NCBI GenBank assembly: GCA_016713275.1
Contig: JADJPL010000008.1
Location: 124,001-188,000, forward strand
Reading direction: 5' to 3'
Source: Haliscomenobacter sp.
GTDB lineage: Bacteria > Bacteroidota > Bacteroidia > Chitinophagales > Saprospiraceae
Length of the DNA stretch: 64,000 bases
Within the stretch, counting starts at the first letter, position 1; each line of letters starts with the position of its first letter. A program made the translations under genes and the position numbers. Under the pieces are notes generated by a model. The model was not told where the DNA came from and made no database searches. It worked only from the letters and a program-made list of their open reading frames with translations. Shown one piece after another: positions 32,147 through 41,546 of the stretch.

Positions 32147-32159
32147 TGCATTTGAGTTT

Positions 32160-34015
32160 TTAGTTAAGGGAATCAATTGTTCTCTTCAAGATTAGAATTT
32201 TGAGCAGTAAAGCTTCTTTAAGAGCTTTAGATTCAGCCCTGGCATATTTATCAAACTCTTTTTGCATCACCATACCTGCAGTGAATGCGAAAGAGATTTC
32301 GGTTCTGTCCAGGTCAGTCGGTTTTATTAATGCCGCTACAATGGATGCCCTGAGTTCTTGAACATACGCGAACCTGAACTTATCAATGTCCTCATACTGG
32401 CGCATTTTATCCAGCAATATGGGGAAAAGCTTACGCAATTCAACCTCATCCAAACTTAGGCTATTCAGGCGTTCAAGAAACGGCTCGCTCTTCAGCTTGT
32501 TATATTGTGCTGCGGTAAGAATCGATACCAAACAGCCCATATTAAAAGCCGCCTTTTTGTATGAGTCATTAAAAAAATCAGGGTGCTCCGCGACAAAATC
32601 CGCGTAAGTGCGTGGGCTGGGTTTATCATCCATAACGATATGCTTTTATTAGTGAATAATCCTAATGCGGCAAAGAAGTGCCATAAAGCGAATGCCTCTT
32701 TTAAGGTAATAATATAGCGTAAGGAGGATTCGTGGCGCTGTTTGAAGTCCTCTTGAATTTGTTTTTGAAACGCCTTCAGGATAGTAGATTCATCAATAGC
32801 CTGGCCGTAAAAAACCGCCTCGATAAGCTTGAAAAAGAATGGGTTGAAAATCGTTTCCTTACGGATTACCTGAGAGAAATAGCGCTGGATTTTATTAAAC
32901 GTAATGTAAAATTCAGTTATTTCACCATTAGTATTTTCTATTCTGTTAAGTGCCTGATATCTTTTTTCAACCGTTTGCTTGGCTTTGAAAATGGCTGAAA
33001 AACGACTAGGCAAAAGATCCGTAAGGTGAAGTTTAAGCGCCAATTGCGCTTGGTTCCTCTGAAAGAATAGAATATCATAAAAAACGCCTTCCTTCAGATT
33101 ATCATCCCACATGGACAGTTCATAAATGACTTGCTCATTACTGAAAATAGCCTTAGAAAAATCCTCAATACTCCTTTCGTTATCCTCTTTCACAATTTTC
33201 GCTACTGCAAATTTCAGCATCTTGTCAGACTCTTGCAAAAAATGAGGTAGGATGATGTACTCCAAGCTTGAATACCGACGGCGCAACTTCTCCATAGCAT
33301 ACTCTTTCGCCCCCTCTAAAAGCCTTACAGCATCTGGCGAAACCGGGAACATCTTGTATGAGAATGCATCATCAAATCCACTTCTGGAGAAAGTAGTATC
33401 ATTCATGTGAAGCCCAGGGTATCCACCCTCCCCCAAACCTCTCCATATTGGTAAGTGATGGCACACAGTTTTTCTTTTGCACTACTTTTTTCATAGTACT
33501 TGCTGTATGCTTCATCGTAGAACAACTGAAGGTTTTCGTCAAATTCTCCAAGCCATTTCCCGTTCACTTTTACTGTCAGTAAATAGCGATCTTTGGTGTT
33601 ACCCTCAAAGCCTGCCAATTGAGCTTCAATGGAAGCCATTCCTACTTCATATGATGATTCACTTTTGAAATACAGACCTATATTTGCTTGAAAAGCTCTG
33701 GTTAGCCTGCTCATCATTTTAGAAAGGTTGTCTAAGTGTTTGTCCTTTTGTTCTGATGGATAAAAAGGAGTGGGTTGGGACCAAAGGTGCTCCATTTGCA
33801 CCTGCAGGCTTCCTGTACAGGTATTGCTTGAGAAGTTGAGGCTTGAACGCTTCTATTTCATATGCTTGTACGATGCCATTTGTGATTGGGAAAAAAATCA
33901 CGTTTAAGGAATCGGTATCTCCTGAAGGAAATGGGTTTTGCCATGGCGAAAAATAATTCGCCAGTTTTTCATCGCTTTGCAGGGCTTTGCCCAAACGATA
34001 TAGATTTTCTATCAT
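32160..34015 (-). CDS. cas8b: Cas8b (Csh1/TM1802-like) large subunit, three frame shifts
   Basis: Large subunit of type I-B Cascade, which recognises the PAM. Read across shifts the protein is about 618 residues. The N-terminus is MIENLYRLGKALQSD, followed by QYLYRKPAGANGAPLVP. The C-terminal part has FNMGCLVSILTAAQYNKL, PFLERLNSLSLDE and LFPILLDKMRQY, matching the TM1802 family. Shifts are at the A5 run 33762-33766, the CCC at 33413-33415 and the T4 run 32644-32647 (plus-strand view). It is the first structural gene of the operon, 64 bp after the WYL regulator gene. Confidence 0.83.
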
Positions 34016-34079
34016 GATTCAAACATTTATCTCTTTTTCAACATAATCACCCCACAAACCTACACCCCCCCATTGTCCA

Positions 34080-34994
34080 TTACCTTGAATCTCCCTCCAG
34101 CCACTCATTTTTTTTATCTGCCCACTGCGCCTGACCCTGCCGTTGCTGCAAATAGTCCAGCAACTCCTCCGGCTCCAGGACCTCTATCTCCCCAGGCAAA
34201 CCAAGAATGAAGCGCCCGATGCCTCGCCAATCGCGGACCATCCCATCAAATAACAGTTGACCTTTGGAAGAGCGCAAAAATGGTTTCGCCGAGGGGTATT
34301 CCTCCAGGAGTAATTGGTAAGCCCTGTTCGTTAGCCGGAGCACAACGGGGAGCCAGCGAGGGCCAGTCCAACCAAAAAGGTCGGGAGTACGGCTTTCGTG
34401 GGCTGAAGCAATGGGCTCATCCAGCGTTTCCACCCGCCCGATGCGGTCCAGCTTGAATTGCCTATAATCCTGACGCTCCAGATCATAAGCCCACAGATAA
34501 GCATAGTTCTCCAGAAACTCGACCGGTTCGCAGTACCTGTGAGAGAGCTCATTTTCCCCGCTCAGGTAATTTTGCAAACGCACCCGGCGCCCGCTTTCAA
34601 TTGCTAGTCCCAGGGTGTTGATGTGCTCGTAGACCTGAAATTTACCCAGGCTTTGCACCAGCGGACGAAGGGTAAACTGCCGGTTGAGTTTGTGCAGAAT
34701 GCGGTCGCGCAGCGGATGTCCTGCCGGGGCCTGCCAAAGAAGATCCTGCAAAAAGCCCGCTTCCTCTGTATCCACCAGATCGTGGTCCGAAGCATGGTCT
34801 ATGAGCAGGAAATATCGGTTGTGCTCGTCCTTGTCGATTTGGTACCCCACGCTTTCCAGCAAGCGAATGTACTTGTACACCGTTTCCCGGGAAGTCTCGA
34901 GAACGCTGGCGAGATGAGGCACATTGCGGTACGGTCTTTGGCTCAACAACTGCAAAAGCCGGAATACGCGGTAAAGCTTTTGTTGGTCCGTCAT
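34080..34994 (-). CDS. WYL-domain transcriptional regulator upstream of the cas operon
   Basis: DNA-binding regulator with an N-terminal winged helix (KLYRVFRLLQLLSQRP to YKYIRLLESVGYQIDKD, residues 6-55) and a C-terminal WYL-type ligand-binding domain (PVEFLENYAYLWAYDLERQDYRQFKLDRIG). WYL regulators often sit next to type I CRISPR and other defence loci and sense nucleic-acid or nucleotide ligands. Here the gene leads the minus-strand operon with a 64-bp gap to cas8b, so it probably controls cas expression and its own. 304 residues, intact frame. Upstream (34995-35266) there is no gene, only small palindromes. Confidence 0.85.
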   Translation of the reverse strand: MTDQQKLYRVFRLLQLLSQRPYRNVPHLASVLETSRETVYKYIRLLESVGYQIDKDEHNRYFLLIDHASDHDLVDTEEAGFLQDLLWQAPAGHPLRDRILHKLNRQFTLRPLVQSLGKFQVYEHINTLGLAIESGRRVRLQNYLSGENELSHRYCEPVEFLENYAYLWAYDLERQDYRQFKLDRIGRVETLDEPIASAHESRTPDLFGWTGPRWLPVVLRLTNRAYQLLLEEYPSAKPFLRSSKGQLLFDGMVRDWRGIGRFILGLPGEIEVLEPEELLDYLQQRQGQAQWADKKNEWLEGDSR

Positions 34995-35083
34995 CCTGAT
35001 GGGATTTGCGTTTTATCGCTGGGGCGATGAAAAAGGTTTTATCCGGTTTAAGGTACGTATTTTTTTTACTGCGTGCACCCCCA

Positions 35084-35160
35084 TCGGATTGAAAATCCGA
35101 AGAACATTCCCGGATTGGAAATCCGGGCTACAAGCATCCCGGGTTTAAAATCCCCGACCC
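35084..35160. repeat. Cluster of short palindromes between the CRISPR operon and a TA pair
   Basis: Three palindromes in a row: TCGGATT-GAA-AATCCGA (35084-35100), CCCGGATT-GGA-AATCCGGG (35109-35127) and an imperfect CCCGGGTTTAAAATCCCC near 35139-35155. The core GGATTnnAATCC resembles the GGGTTTnAAACCC core of the palindromes around the YdjC-like gene. The remaining 270-bp spacer shows no gene. Confidence 0.7.
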
Positions 35161-35266
35161 GGAATCGTATTCACCAAAAAAGCATGCCTTTGGGTGAATA
35201 TACCCACGAAAAATGGATCGAAGGCAAGCAGAATAGAGCATGCAGGCGCCTTCCCCCCTCTCCCCC

Positions 35267-35632
35267 TTATTCCCGAATTACCTCCATAAGCCCATCTCCC
35301 AGCTCAATAAAGCATTTCTCCTCCTGAAAATGGGTGGTGATTTCGTCGAGATTGGCATCCAATATCTCGATCAACCGGTTGGTAGGGATATTTCCTAAGT
35401 TGATTTTAAGCAATCGGGCCGGTGCGTTTATAAGAAGATGGCTATTTTTGAAATCCGCATCTTTAGTGATTACCGTAAACCCATTTTCATTTGCGAAACG
35501 GCTAATTTCGGAATCTTTTGTGTAAAAACCGTCAAGGATGTCGTTTATATGCTTAGCCTCGTATCCTTTACGTTCAAAAAAGCGAACCACCTTATAGGCG
35601 ATATGGACATCACAAAGCACTTTGAATGTCAT
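35267..35632 (-). CDS. DUF5615 PIN-like toxin
   Basis: Predicted ribonuclease toxin of the Mut7-C/DUF5615 PIN-like group. N-terminal VLCDVHIAYKVVRFFERKG carries the first acidic residue, NDILDGFYTKDSEISRFA the second, and FTVITKDADF the third; together they form the PIN-type acidic site. 121 residues is typical. It overlaps the upstream DUF433 gene by 4 bp (ATGA), the usual arrangement for this antitoxin-toxin pair. It lies next to the CRISPR locus. Confidence 0.85.
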   Translation of the reverse strand: MTFKVLCDVHIAYKVVRFFERKGYEAKHINDILDGFYTKDSEISRFANENGFTVITKDADFKNSHLLINAPARLLKINLGNIPTNRLIEILDANLDEITTHFQEEKCFIELGDGLMEVIRE

Positions 35633-35871
35633 GCTGCCAGGGTTATGGTCCTCCCGGATACCAGGATTTTGGCAAACTCCAGGCTGGCCAGGATGTCTTC
35701 TTTTTCCAGTTCGGGATGATCCTCCAGGATTTCTTCAAAACGCATCTCGGACAGCAGCATGTCCAGCAATACTTCCACAGGCCACCGCATCCCCCGGATG
35801 CAGGGCTTCCCATGGCAAATCTCCGGATTAACGGTGATGCGGCTTATGTATTTAGGCTCGGTATTCTTCAT
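35629..35871 (-). CDS. DUF433 antitoxin
   Basis: Small DNA-binding antitoxin of the DUF433 family (COG2442). The diagnostic N-terminal motif is ITVNPEICHGKPCIRGMRWPVEVLL, followed by the helical segment EEILEDHPELEKEDILASLEFA. It presumably neutralises the downstream DUF5615 toxin and represses the pair. 80 residues. It overlaps the toxin gene by 4 bp. Start ATG at 35871. Confidence 0.88.
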   Translation of the reverse strand: MKNTEPKYISRITVNPEICHGKPCIRGMRWPVEVLLDMLLSEMRFEEILEDHPELEKEDILASLEFAKILVSGRTITLAA

Positions 35872-35971
35872 ATCGTTTAGCCATTTTGCTCCATCGCTCC
35901 TCTTTGCAGCGAAAAATGTATTTCTACAAAAATACGTTTTTTTGCCCGAATACGCTAGAGGGGGGCGTTGA

Positions 35972-36148
35972 GGCGTTTGGGAAATCGACTACGTCGAGGA
36001 GCCCAACGGCCAGTTCAAAGCCTGGGAATTCAAATGGAACCCCAAATCCAATGCCCGCTTCCCTTCCGCTTTCCAGGATGCCTACCACCCCATCGTGACG
36101 GGGGTCGTGCCGCCGGAAGATTTTCGGGGGTTTTTGGGGTTGGAGTAA
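35972..36148 (+). pseudogene. 3' remnant of a DUF4143-type ATPase gene
   Basis: An open stretch without a start codon reads EIDYVEEPNGQFKAWEFKW, then ARFPSAFQDAYH and PPEDFRGFLGLE, ending in TAA at 36146-36148. This is the normal C-terminal end of AAA ATPases with a DUF4143 domain, where a nuclease-like E-x-K core (AWEFKW) is conserved. A stop lies in frame at 35969, and the other 350 or more residues are missing. It is therefore a remnant, probably left by deletion next to the toxin-antitoxin pair. Confidence 0.72.
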
Positions 36149-36262
36149 AACCACTCAACCACTCAAACCGCATCCCCGACAGCAGCCTGTTCCCCAATAA
36201 AAATTTCCCCTGATTAAAAAAAATTTGGGATATTGACCGCTGAATACCCTCCAACACCTGAT

Positions 36263-37612
36263 ATGCCAGAGAAAACCAAAAAAAATTCCTCCCGTATTTG
36301 CATTATCGGCGCCGGCGCCGCCGGCCTTTCCGCCGGTTATTTCCTCAAAGAAAAAGGCTACCAGCAGGTGACCATCCTCGAGCGGGAAGCCCGCATCGGC
36401 GGGAAATGCCTCTCCCTCACGTATGAGGGCAAGTCGTTCGACCTGGGCGCCAACTACATCACCTCCAGCTATACGCAGGTGAAGCGGCTCGCCCGGAAGT
36501 TTGGCGCCAGGATGTACACCGAAGGCCGTCTGCGGGCGTTCAACGTGAAAACGAATACCAACAGTTCCCTGCTGAGCGCGGTGCTGGCGGAAGCCTCGGT
36601 GTGGGCGCTGGCCTGGCAATCGCTGCGCTTCGTCTGGAAGCGCTGGCGGCTGAACCGGGTCTTGTCGCCCCGGCGCCCGGGGTTCCAGGGGCTGGCCGAA
36701 TCCCACCCCGAACTGACGCGGCCGTTTGGCGAATGGCTTTCCGCCAACGGGTTGCCGGCCGTTTCGGCCCTGTTTCAAATTCCGGTCACCCTGATGGGCT
36801 ACGGGCAACTGTCCGAGATCCCGGCCGCGTACGCGCTGACCTACATGCGCGTCGGGACGTTCACCGATCTCATGCTGGCCGCGCTCAACCCCCATATCAA
36901 AGGCTATCCCAAGCGCTTCACCGAGGGCTACCAGCGCCTGTTTGAGCGGATCTCCTGGGAGCTCGACGTGCTTACCGGCGCCGACGTCCGGAAAGTGACC
37001 CGTACCGGGGAAACGATCCGCGTCGAGTACGGGGTGCAGGAGGAACTCCTCCGCCCCGGCCACCCGGCCAGCCAAACCCTGGAATGCGATTACCTCATCG
37101 TGGCTACTCCGTTGTACCTCGGGGTGTTGCAGTCGTTTCTCGACCTCAGCGAGGAGGAAAAAGCCCTCTTCGGACAAGTGGTCTACGACCCCTTTATGGT
37201 GACCACCTACGCGGTTGAGGGCATGGAAGATTACACCGCGGCCACCTTTATGATCCCCGAGCCAGCAATCGGAGCGCCTTTTGTGGTCACCCGCCAGTTT
37301 GCCGATAACAACCTGGTGTCTTTCTACACCCGGACGCGGTTTGGTCAGCCCGTGAAAAAAGAAGACATCCTCGCACAGAATGCCGCGTTCGCGCGCCGCG
37401 CCGCCGGGATCGAACTGGGGGATTACTACACCTACAGCGAGTTTCCCTACTTCCCGCACGTATCTTCCGAAGCTATGGCCGCCGGGTTTTACGACCGCCT
37501 GGAAGCGCTCCAGGGGAAGCAAAACACGTTTTTTACCGGCGGGTTGATGCAGTTCGAGCTGGTGGAGACGATTGTCAATTACTCCCGGCATTTGGTGCAG
37601 CGCCAGTTTTGA
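36263..37612 (+). CDS. FAD oxidoreductase resembling polyunsaturated fatty acid isomerase (PAI-like)
   Basis: Flavin amine oxidase-fold protein. The N-terminal FAD motif GAGAAGLSAGYFL (about residues 16-28) and REARIGGKCLSL follow the PAI pattern GxGxxGL...GGKC. Middle MGYGQLSEIPAAYALTYM and C-terminal YFPHVSSEAMAAGFYDRLEALQ with NTFFTGG match, as I recall them, the corresponding parts of the Propionibacterium linoleate isomerase. The inferred reaction is double-bond rearrangement or desaturation of a fatty acid or other lipid. Start ATG 36263 (MPEKTKKN) gives about 449 residues. It is followed by a paralogue in the same direction. Confidence 0.78.
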   Translation: MPEKTKKNSSRICIIGAGAAGLSAGYFLKEKGYQQVTILEREARIGGKCLSLTYEGKSFDLGANYITSSYTQVKRLARKFGARMYTEGRLRAFNVKTNTNSSLLSAVLAEASVWALAWQSLRFVWKRWRLNRVLSPRRPGFQGLAESHPELTRPFGEWLSANGLPAVSALFQIPVTLMGYGQLSEIPAAYALTYMRVGTFTDLMLAALNPHIKGYPKRFTEGYQRLFERISWELDVLTGADVRKVTRTGETIRVEYGVQEELLRPGHPASQTLECDYLIVATPLYLGVLQSFLDLSEEEKALFGQVVYDPFMVTTYAVEGMEDYTAATFMIPEPAIGAPFVVTRQFADNNLVSFYTRTRFGQPVKKEDILAQNAAFARRAAGIELGDYYTYSEFPYFPHVSSEAMAAGFYDRLEALQGKQNTFFTGGLMQFELVETIVNYSRHLVQRQF

Positions 37613-37685
37613 GGGCGGGGAGTTTGGGGGGAGGCAGAGCCTCGCGGGAGGTACAAGGCACGAGGCAGGAGCCTCGCGCCAGTTT

Positions 37686-37728
37686 GATTGTTAATTACTC
37701 CCGGCATTTGGTGCAGCGCCGGTTTTAG
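37686..37728 (+). repeat. Duplicated 3' tail of the preceding flavoprotein gene
   Basis: Forty-three bases repeat the last coding bases and stop of the gene ending at 37612 (original near 37569-37611) with only a few differences, including a changed stop (TAG for TGA). They would encode IVNYSRHLVQRRF and stop. The sequence between holds a GAGGC/GCCTC palindromic stretch (37630-37680). This may be the footprint of a deleted third paralogue or an unequal exchange. Confidence 0.8.
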
Positions 37729-37765
37729 AAAATCACCGATTATCCTGAAAACCCTTTATCCATTT

Positions 37766-39510
37766 ATGAAAAACAAGCTTTTCTTCAAAATCGGGATCTT
37801 CATGCAGCTTGTGCTGCTGATCGCCCACCTGGTCAACAACCGCAATGGATTGCCCATACCGGTGGTGGACGAGGAGAGCCGCCTGCTCACCTTCCTGATG
37901 AAAACTTACGACATTCATTTTTCGGGCGGATGGCGCACCCTCGACGAAACCCTCTGGGGGTATGCGATCACCTGGGCCTTGTTCGTCGTCTTTACTTTTC
38001 TGGCCAGTATCCAGGTGTTGCTCGTCAAGCCGCAAAGCCGGCTTCTGGGCCGGAGGATCACATTCGCAAACGTCCTTCTTTGGGCCGGTTGCCTGGTGGC
38101 GACGCTGCTCTTCTGGAGCCTTCCCCAGCAGGCGCTGTTTGGACTCGTGCTCGCGCCCTTCCTGTTGTCCTACCTGCTGGAGTGGAAAGCCCCCAAGCCC
38201 AACAGCACCCGGATCTGCGTGGTCGGAGCGGGCGTGTCCGGACTCACCGCCGCATACCAGCTCCAAAAGCAGGGCTACACGCAGGTAACGGTATTAGAAA
38301 AAGCCAATTACGCCGGAGGGAAATGCCTGAGCGTGGAGCACTATGGACATCCCTTTGATCTGGGCGGCCATGAGATGCTGGCCGGATACCGCGACGTGAT
38401 GGAGATGGCTGCCGAGTTAGGGGCGCCGGCCCGCGTCAGTATTCCGCCGATGGTGTACGACCACGACACCAGGCAATACCTCAACTTCAAGAAAGCGGCC
38501 GTTGCCTCGGGCAAATACTCGATGCCCCAGGTGGTGCTGGCCTCGATGAAATACCTCTTTCTGGTGGCTTTTCCATTCCGCCGGTTTTCGAAGCCTTCCA
38601 CCGGGTACAGCCGGATGCCCAAGGAACTGGCGATGCCGTTAAGCGACTGGCTGGTCAAACGCCGCCTGACGGCGCTCAGCGACATCCTGGCTTTTGTCGT
38701 CAAGGTACAGGGCTATGGCCACTTCAACGATACCTCGGCGGCCTACCTCGTCAAGTTTATGGGACTCCAGAACTGGCTTTCCCTGATTCTTTCCGGGATG
38801 GGAATCTCCAAACAATGGCCCAAGGTGTTTACCTACGGCATGCTGAACTTCTGCGAGCGCATCGCCGCCGGCCTCAAGGTGCATCTGAACACAGAGATTG
38901 AACGGATCGAACGCCAAACCGGGAACGCGGCAGAACCCGTCCGGATATTCATCAAAGGCAAGCCCGAGCCTCTCGTTTTTGACAAAATGATCCTTTGTAC
39001 CCCGCTGGAAGCGAAGGGACTTGGCTTCCTGGACATGAGCCCCGAGGAAGATGCCTTGTTCCGGCAATTCACCCATTACCAGTTTGTGAACACCGTTTGT
39101 CATACCCAAGGCTTGCCCGCAGGCGTGGTGGCCAGTATTCCGCTCAACGACATCCAGCGGGGCGAGTACACCGGGTATATTAAAGATTTCACCGACGTGC
39201 CCGTTTCTGTGTTTTTCTCCCTGGCCAGTCCGGGGGTAACCGATCCCGACCTCCGGGAAAAAATCAAAGAAGTGCTCAAAGACATTCCGGAATACGAGGG
39301 CAAAAAACCGGAAGTCCTGGAGTTCTTGAACCAAAAGAACTGGGACTACTTCCCCCATGTGCTGCCCGAAGCGGTAGCTGGTGGGTTTTACGACAAACTG
39401 GAAGCGCTTCAAGGGGAACGGCATACCTTTCCGCCTCCTCCGCGCTGGCTTTTGAATGCGTTGGAAACAGCGTGGCCTATGCCAAGCGATTGGTATTGAA
39501 CCATTTTTAG
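37766..39510 (+). CDS. PAI-like FAD oxidoreductase fused to an N-terminal membrane domain, one frame shift
   Basis: Residues 1-145 hold about four hydrophobic segments (KIGIFMQLVLLIAHL, YAITWALFVVFTFLASIQVLL, ANVLLWAGCLVATLLFW and ALFGLVLAPFLLSYLLEW). A PAI-like flavoprotein follows: FAD motif GAGVSGLTAAYQL, then YAGGKCLSV, VQGYGHFNDTSAAYLVKFM and WDYFPHVLPEAVAGGFYDKLEALQG. The membrane part is absent from the neighbouring paralogue. The frame breaks near 39428-39432 (TTTCC). The alternative frame gives a normal end SASSALAFECVGNSVAYAKR to a TAG at 39508-39510, so the gene is complete with one base corrected. It probably acts on membrane lipids. Confidence 0.78.
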
Positions 39511-39534
39511 AAGAAAGCGGGAGACTAGTATACT

Positions 39535-41519
39535 ATGGGGAATCAAATTAAACAGGGCGTTTTTTTCTTGCTATGCTTCTTTTTGCCGTTCCGCATTGCC
39601 CTGGCCAATGCAGGTATCCTGGAATTAACCCCAGATATCCCCCGGTATGCGCTGGGCCGGAGCATCGCTTTTCTGGAGGACGAAAGCGGAAAATTGGGAA
39701 TATCCGAGGTCTCCTCCCCTGCGTTTGAGGCCCGATTCAAACCCTCCCAGGAAAATGCCCTGAATTTTGGTGTGACCTCCTCGGCGATATGGGTCAAATG
39801 TACCCTGCGCAATACCCGGCCAGAAGCGATCTCTGTGTGGCTGCTGTCGCTGGATTACCCGCTCTTCGACTACGTCTCCCTCTTTCGGAAAAACAGAGCC
39901 TCCGGGCAATGGGAGGAGGAGAAATCGGGCGATAGGTATCCCTTCCGGAACCGGAAAATCGCCCACCGCAACTTCCTTTTCGAGCTCCCCATGCCGGATA
40001 CGGCCGTGCAAACCTATTATCTGCGTTTTGCCACGAGCGGGTCGCTGCAGATCGGTCCCCACCTGCATACCGAGCGGGAACTGTCGATCGAAAACATGTA
40101 CGCCGAAATCGGCTACGGACTATTTTTTGGGGCGCTGCTGATCATGATCGGCTACAACCTGTTTTTGTTCTTCAGCCTGTGGGACCGCGCCTATCTGGCC
40201 TATGTGCTCGTCATTTTGTTCAACCTGCTGGTGCAGGCGTCTTTTAGCGGGCATATCAACCAGTACTTCCTGGGCAATACGCCGGTCCTGGCCAATGGTT
40301 CGATCCCCCTTTTCATGGCCGGCGCCGGGCTGACGATGAATTTCTTTGCAATTTCATTTTTGGGCACACGGCATTTTGCCCGAGGAATGCACCGGATACT
40401 AATGGGTTTGCTGGTATTGGCTGCCCTGGATATGCTCCTGGTGTTTTTCCTGCCCGCCCGCCTGACCATCTCCCTGGCAGGCCTGATCGTCATGGTTACC
40501 AGCCTGATGATGATCGTAGCGGGCGTGAGCAGCCTGGCGAACGGCAACAAATCAGCGCGGTATTTCCTGCTGGCCTGGGTCGTGCTGCTCGCCGGCGTAC
40601 TGATCACGTCCCTGCGCAACTTCGGACTGCTCACACCCAATTTCCTCACCGTCAACAGCATAAAGATTGGCGCGATCATGGAGGTGATCCTGCTTTCTAT
40701 GGCGCTTTCGGATAAATACAACCTGTTCAAAAAAGAAAAGGAAACGACTCAGGCCAAAATGCTGCACATGCAGCAGGAAGCCAATAAGGTATTGGAGGAA
40801 AAAGTGCAGGAGCGCACCCTGCAGCTAGCCGAAGCTTACGAAGAGCTGAGTTCCACGATGGTCGTCATCGAGCAGGAAAGGCAGAAATCCGACCGGCTGC
40901 TGCTCAACATCCTCCCGGAAGAAACCGCCGCCGAGCTCAAGGAAAAGGACAAGCGAAGCCTAAACACTACGACCGCGTGTCGGTGCTGTTCACCGACTTT
41001 CGCGATTTCACCCGCCTGGTGGAGCAAATGACGCCCCAACAGGTGATCGAAGAACTGAGCTACTGCTTCACCGCCTTCGACGACATCTGCGACCGCCACC
41101 GCCTCGAGAAGATCAAAACCATCGGCGATAGCTACATGGCCGCCGGAGGCCTTCCCCGCCCCAACGACACCAACCCCGCCGACGCAGTCAGCGCCGCCCT
41201 GGAGATCCTGGAATGGACGGAAAACTGGAAAGTGGAAAAACTCACCAGAGGCGAAGAGCCCTGGGAAATCCGCATCGGTATCCACACCGGCCCCGTGGTG
41301 GCTGGGGTGGTAGGCAAAAACAAATTTGCCTACGACATCTGGGGCGACACCGTCAACCACGCTTCCCGTATGGAAAGCGGCGGCCAGCCCGGGCACGTCA
41401 ATATCTCGGAAGCCACCTACCAGTTGGTCCGGCACGAGTTCCACTGCGTCTACCGCGGCGAAATCACCGTGAAGAACCTGGGGGATTTGAAGATGTATTG
41501 GGTGGAGGGGAGGATATAG
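39535..41519 (+). CDS. 7TMR-DISM receptor with class III adenylate/guanylate cyclase domain, one frame shift
   Basis: Membrane signalling enzyme making a cyclic nucleotide in response to an outside signal. A signal peptide is followed by a 7TMR-DISM extracellular domain (about residues 30-190, thought to bind carbohydrates), seven transmembrane segments (190-400) and a coiled coil (EKETTQAKMLHMQQEANKVL). The catalytic domain carries VLFTDFRDF with the first metal Asp, KTIGDSYMAAGG with the second and DTVNHASRMES with the transition-state Asn/Arg pair. The frame shifts near 40950-40957 between coiled coil and cyclase. Allowing it restores LKEKD...KPKHYDRVSVLFTDF. All catalytic residues are present. 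Confidence 0.85.
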
Positions 41520-41520
41520 C

Positions 41521-41546
41521 GTTTAGGCGTTTAGGCGTGAGGGCGT
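41521..41546. repeat. Short octamer tract GTTTAGGC
   Basis: About three copies of an 8-bp unit (GTTTAGGC, then GTGAGGGC) lie between the convergent cyclase and ribulokinase genes and provide the last codons of the latter. Same class as the other gene-end tracts. Confidence 0.7.

Noticed and set aside
36155..37591. A 478-codon minus-strand frame opposite the first PAI-like gene
   Set aside because: His/Gly/Arg-rich without motifs; the plus strand has a full flavoprotein. Shadow frame.
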